The notes beneath the pieces were generated by a model. That model worked only from the letters and a program-made list of their open reading frames with translations, did not search any database and had not been told where the DNA came from. Position numbers and translations under genes: made by a program. From an uncultured Bacteroidota bacterium (GTDB lineage Bacteria; Bacteroidota; Bacteroidia; Flavobacteriales; Flavobacteriaceae), in NCBI GenBank assembly GCA_902597545.1, contig CACJYD010000006.1:16224-80223 (forward strand): a stretch of 64,000 nt of DNA. Direction: 5' to 3'. Shown here piece after piece: positions 60,007 to 64,000 of this stretch. Each line of letters opens with the position of its first letter. Positions within the stretch are counted from its first letter, which is position 1.

Positions 60007-60668
60007 TCCTCTGCAATTATTTTTGGGAGATTTTTATTAAACCAGCTTGCTTTTCTAAGTATTATTGCATGAGTTCCACCACTCAAGAAAATTGCTTTTT
60101 TAATATAGATAGATGGAAAAACCAAGTCATTAGAGCCATGGATATGAATTATTTTTTTTAAAGGATTATCCTGATTCCAATTAACTATCTTATCAATGGA
60201 CCAAATTAAATAATTTTCATCTCTTACAGATAAATATTTTCTATATAACTCTATTCTATTTTTTACTATTGGACCAAAAACAAAAAGAGCTAGGGATTCA
60301 AAATCATTAATCCACTTGACATTAAAAAATTTATAGGCTTTAGTTTTTCTACTGAGTTGCATTATTAATGGTAATTCATTTTTAGATTTGACACTGGAGA
60401 TAATTATTATTTTAATTGGATTAATTAATTTAGAAATCTCCTGAATGATTATACCACCAAAAGAAACTCCAATTAAAACTATGTTTTCTCCCTTAATTTT
60501 ATTTAAAAATCTTGATGAATAATCTTTAAGTGATTCATTAATATCAGGTATTTCCCATTCTAAATAATGAATAATAAAATTTTTAGGTAGACTTATAAAA
60601 TCAAAAATTTTAGGATTAGCTGCCATTCCTGGCATCATGTAAACATTGTATATAGTTTCTTGATTCAT
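60003..60668 (-). CDS. Alpha/beta hydrolase
   Basis: MMPGMAANPKIFDFI; VLIGVSFGGIIIQEISKL; HIHGSNDLVFP. Confidence 0.82.
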   Translation of the reverse strand: MNQETIYNVYMMPGMAANPKIFDFISLPKNFIIHYLEWEIPDINESLKDYSSRFLNKIKGENIVLIGVSFGGIIIQEISKLINPIKIIIISSVKSKNELPLIMQLSRKTKAYKFFNVKWINDFESLALFVFGPIVKNRIELYRKYLSVRDENYLIWSIDKIVNWNQDNPLKKIIHIHGSNDLVFPSIYIKKAIFLSGGTHAIILRKASWFNKNLPKIIAED

Positions 60669-60737
60669 AGGTCAATACTAAAATTCTATCCAAATTTTGT
60701 ATATTTGCTTTTGCAAAAATAAAAACTAACAAACTTT

Positions 60738-61028
60738 ATGTCAACTTTAAATATAAATGATAATAATTTTTTGCGACAGTTTGAAGTCAATATTAACGGT
60801 CAATTAGCTAAAGTTGAATATGCTCTTCAAGAAAGAAAGATTTTCCTGACAAAAATCATTCTTCCTGATAATACTACAGATGAATTTAAAGAGGAATTTT
60901 TAGTTGAAATTTTTGAAATTATTAAAGGAAGAAAACTAAGAATGATGCCTACATCGTCAGAGATTAAAAAGTTTTTAAAAAGTAATAAGGAATATTTAGA
61001 TTTATTGCCTATCGGTGTAAGGCTTTAG
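60738..61028 (+). CDS. Small GNAT-like N-acetyltransferase
   Basis: FEVNINGQLAKVEYALQERKIFLTKIILPD...LRMMPTSSEIKKFLKSNKEYLDLLP; family judged from overall pattern. Confidence 0.65.
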   Translation: MSTLNINDNNFLRQFEVNINGQLAKVEYALQERKIFLTKIILPDNTTDEFKEEFLVEIFEIIKGRKLRMMPTSSEIKKFLKSNKEYLDLLPIGVRL

Positions 61029-62337
61029 TAACACTAGTTTTGGTTTTTACTCTAACAACCAAGTCATCGTCTATCTCAATAAGTTTACAATCAATAATTT
61101 TATCAACTAATTCATTAGACCATACCGATTTGACTCTAATATAATTATCTGTATATCCGAAAATATATCCATCATGGTTTTTGGATTCGAATAAAACTGG
61201 CCTTACAGTATTCATATTTTTTTTATAAAAAATCTTTTTCTTTTTTAAGGATAAATCTCTTAAAATCTTACTTCTTTCTGATTTTATTTTTCCTGGAAGC
61301 TTTTCAATAAATGTATTTGATTCAGTATTGTCTCTATCAGAATATGAAAAGACATGTAAATATGATATATCTAAATTTTCCAGAAAATTAAAAGTATCCT
61401 TAAAATCATTTTCAGTTTCACCAGGGAAACCAACAATTACATCAACACCTATGCAACAGTATGGCATTAGATCCTTAATTTTATTTACTCTGGACTTATA
61501 TAGATCAGATAAATATCTTCTTTTCATTAGTTTTAAGATTTTATCTGATCCACTCTGAAGAGGAATGTGAAAGTGATTAACAAATTTTTTACTGTTAGTA
61601 ACAAATTCAATTATATCATCATTTAAAAGATTTGGCTCAATTGATGAAATTCTTATCCTTTCAAGATCATTTATTTTATTGAAATGAGTCATCAATTCTA
61701 AAAAATTACTCTCTCTTTTATTAGACTTGGCATCGAATATCCCATAGTCTCCAATATTAACACCAGTTAAAACTATTTCCTTTATGCCGTTTGATACTAA
61801 ATATTTAGCATTCTCTACCAATTTTAATATTTCACCACTCCTCGATTTACCCCTGGCTAATGGGATTGTACAGTATGTACATTTGTAATCACATCCATCT
61901 TGGACCTTTAAGAATGACCTTGTTCGTTCACCTAAAGAAAAAGATGATTTAAAAAAATCAACAGAATTAATTTCACAAGAATGAATCCTTTTATTTTCTT
62001 TATTATCTATATTTAAATAATTTAATACTTCAAACTTTTTGTCTGCTCCAATCACAAGATCAACACCTGGAATATTTGAGATTTTTTTTGGTTTTAATTG
62101 AGCATAACACCCAATTGCAACAACAGAAGAATCGGGATTACTCTTTTTAACTTTATTTACTAGATATTTAAATTCTTTATCTGCATTTTGAGTAACTGAG
62201 CATGTATTTATTATGTAAATATCTGATGTATCATTAAAGCTTACTTTTTGAAATCCTTTTTTGATAAATTCTCTTGAAATTGATGATGTTTCTGAGTAAT
62301 TTAGTTTACAACCTAATGTTTTGAATGCTACCTTCAA
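61009..62337 (-). CDS. mtaB: tRNA t6A37 methylthiotransferase, MtaB family
   Basis: FKTLGCKLNYSETSSI; IINTCSVTQNADKE; VQDGCDYKCTYCTIPLARGKSRS; HIPLQSGSDKILKLMKRRY; TTG start. Confidence 0.94.
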   Translation of the reverse strand: MKVAFKTLGCKLNYSETSSISREFIKKGFQKVSFNDTSDIYIINTCSVTQNADKEFKYLVNKVKKSNPDSSVVAIGCYAQLKPKKISNIPGVDLVIGADKKFEVLNYLNIDNKENKRIHSCEINSVDFFKSSFSLGERTRSFLKVQDGCDYKCTYCTIPLARGKSRSGEILKLVENAKYLVSNGIKEIVLTGVNIGDYGIFDAKSNKRESNFLELMTHFNKINDLERIRISSIEPNLLNDDIIEFVTNSKKFVNHFHIPLQSGSDKILKLMKRRYLSDLYKSRVNKIKDLMPYCCIGVDVIVGFPGETENDFKDTFNFLENLDISYLHVFSYSDRDNTESNTFIEKLPGKIKSERSKILRDLSLKKKKIFYKKNMNTVRPVLFESKNHDGYIFGYTDNYIRVKSVWSNELVDKIIDCKLIEIDDDLVVRVKTKTSVTKALHR

Positions 62338-62376
62338 TTATTTTTTTTGCAAATATAATTTTATATTCTAAATGAT

Positions 62377-63960
62377 ATGATTAAAAGAACTCTAGCAATT
62401 ATTATATTTTTACTATTAGGATGTGAAAATAACTTAGATAGCTCAAAAGATATATTCAGATATAATGAATATTCAAATATTAGTTCACTTGATCCAGCAT
62501 TTTCCTCTACATTAAGAAATATTTGGCCAACGCATCAAATTTTCAATGGCTTAGTTAGAATGGATAAAAACCTCAATATTTTACCAGATATTGCTGAAGA
62601 TTGGACAATCAGCAATGATAAAAAAGTTTACAGTTTTAAAATTAAAGATAATATTTACTTCCATGAATCAACCTACTTTAAAAATGGTGAATCCAGGGTA
62701 GTTAATGCACATGATTTTGAATATAGTTTTAATAGATTAATAAATAAGAATATTGCATCTCCAGGTGCTTGGGTTTTAAATAATGTTAAAAGTTTTAAAG
62801 CGATAAATGATTCAATTTTTCAAATTGAACTTTTCACAGAATTTAATTCTTTTCTTGAAATTCTAACAATGAAGTATTGTTCTGTTGTACCTAAGGAGAT
62901 TGTTGATTCCTTGGGTAGCTCATTTTCAAAAAAACCTATAGGAACAGGGCCATTTAAATTCAAAAGATGGGATGAAAATATTAAGTTAGTTTTAGTTAAA
63001 AATGAAAATTATCATGAATTTGATGAATCTGGAAATAAACTTCCTTATTTAGACGGAATTTCTATTAGGTTTATACCAGATAAAAAAAGTGAATTTATGG
63101 AATTTCTGTCCGGAAATTTAGATTTCATAAGCTCACCTGAAAACACCATTATTGATCAAATATTTAATATAGATGGAAATCTTAATGAAAATTTAAGTGA
63201 CAAGTATAATCTTTCAAAAAGCCCATATTTAAATACTGAATACATTGGTTTTAATACATCGACAAACCTGAAAGAGGACTTACTTCTTAGAAAGGCAATT
63301 AACTACGCCATTGACAGAGAAAAAATGATGAAATTCTTAAGAAAAAATATAGGCTATCCTGCTAAAAGCGGTCTAGTTCCAAATGGATTAAATGATAATT
63401 TTTATGCAAATAGATATTTTAAAAATATTGATTTGGCTAGCAAATATTTAAATGAATATAAACAAATTAATAATGTTGAAAATATAACTATAAATTTAAC
63501 CACTGATGCTCAATATTTAGATGTACTAGAGTTTATTCAATCTGAATTAAAGTCATTAAATATTAATTTAAAAATTAATATTACTCCCCCATCAATTTTA
63601 AGACAAGGAAAAGCAACAGGAAAATTCGATGTTTTTAGAGCCAGCTGGATTGCTGATTATGCAAATCCAGAGAACTATTTTTCACTTTTTTACTCAAAAA
63701 ATCACACACCATTTGGTCCAAATTATACATTCTTTACAAACAAAGAATATGATAGTCTTTATGAGCAAACACTAATAATAAAAGATAAGGAGCAACTCAA
63801 CAAAATTTACATGAGAATGGAGGAAATTATTTCTGAGTATTCTCCGATAGTGCCACTATATTATGATATGAGCGTTAGGTTAAAACAAAAAAATATTATA
63901 GGATTAGATAATAACGCATTAAATATTTTGGATTTAAAAACAGTCTACAAGAAAAATTGA
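62377..63960 (+). CDS. Peptide/oligopeptide ABC transporter substrate-binding lipoprotein
   Basis: Lipobox LLLGCEN; FNGLVRMDKNLNILPDIAEDWTISNDKKVYSFKIKDNIYFHES; KPIGTGPFKFKRW. Confidence 0.9.
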   Translation: MIKRTLAIIIFLLLGCENNLDSSKDIFRYNEYSNISSLDPAFSSTLRNIWPTHQIFNGLVRMDKNLNILPDIAEDWTISNDKKVYSFKIKDNIYFHESTYFKNGESRVVNAHDFEYSFNRLINKNIASPGAWVLNNVKSFKAINDSIFQIELFTEFNSFLEILTMKYCSVVPKEIVDSLGSSFSKKPIGTGPFKFKRWDENIKLVLVKNENYHEFDESGNKLPYLDGISIRFIPDKKSEFMEFLSGNLDFISSPENTIIDQIFNIDGNLNENLSDKYNLSKSPYLNTEYIGFNTSTNLKEDLLLRKAINYAIDREKMMKFLRKNIGYPAKSGLVPNGLNDNFYANRYFKNIDLASKYLNEYKQINNVENITINLTTDAQYLDVLEFIQSELKSLNINLKINITPPSILRQGKATGKFDVFRASWIADYANPENYFSLFYSKNHTPFGPNYTFFTNKEYDSLYEQTLIIKDKEQLNKIYMRMEEIISEYSPIVPLYYDMSVRLKQKNIIGLDNNALNILDLKTVYKKN

Positions 63961-64000
63961 AGTAAGTAATCCTTAGATAATTATTTATCTGGTGAAGAAT

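Noticed and set aside
1-64000. CRISPR arrays, transposases, integrases, phage genes, toxin-antitoxin or defence clusters
   Set aside because: No regularly spaced repeats, long inverted/direct repeats or hallmark proteins seen; nearly all sequence is filled by conserved housekeeping genes.
63961-64000. Possible convergent gene end or hairpin (AGATAA-TTAT-TTATCT) after the oligopeptide-binding protein
   Set aside because: Only 40 nt remain; too little sequence to call a gene or terminator, and it was not counted among the convergent junctions.

Overview
This is an AT-rich, very gene-dense chromosomal window from a marine-flavobacterium-like Bacteroidetes. The call rests on folP-cdaA adjacency, a two-gene transketolase, CarB without an MGS domain, DUF2520/DUF4290/DUF6095-type genes, and TTTG-N19-TAnnTTTG promoters. 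It holds about 70 mostly housekeeping genes: folP, cdaA, truA, rho, rpsT, proS, folE, cysS, lgt, thrS-infC-rpmI-rplT, dnaB, accA, tgt, aroK, crtIBZ, ribH, recF, ndk, murA, fmt, hisS, rpsF-rpsR-rplI, priA, purB, carB, rpmH, mtaB. It also has four tRNAs (Glu, Lys, Leu, Met) and a photolyase/cryptochrome cluster. The supplied ORF track misses two real genes: infC, with an apparent ATA start, and rpmH, which is only 52 aa. I found no mobile element, phage, CRISPR array or defence island. The strongest unexplained signals are: (1) all 15 convergent gene junctions overlap at their 3' ends by 3-21 nt; (2) an FeS-BCP/PhrB-like photolyase homologue has only three cysteines and lacks the C-terminal CxxC segment, so it cannot hold the usual 4-Cys cluster; (3) infC appears to start at ATA, in the same frame as thrS; (4) four promoters share an identical TTTG-N19-TAnnTTTG architecture, and other -7-like motifs sit almost on the start codon; (5) a terminator-like hairpin lies in the carB leader; (6) crtIBZ appears to be an extension of a tRNA transcription unit. 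I found no clearly new multigene system.
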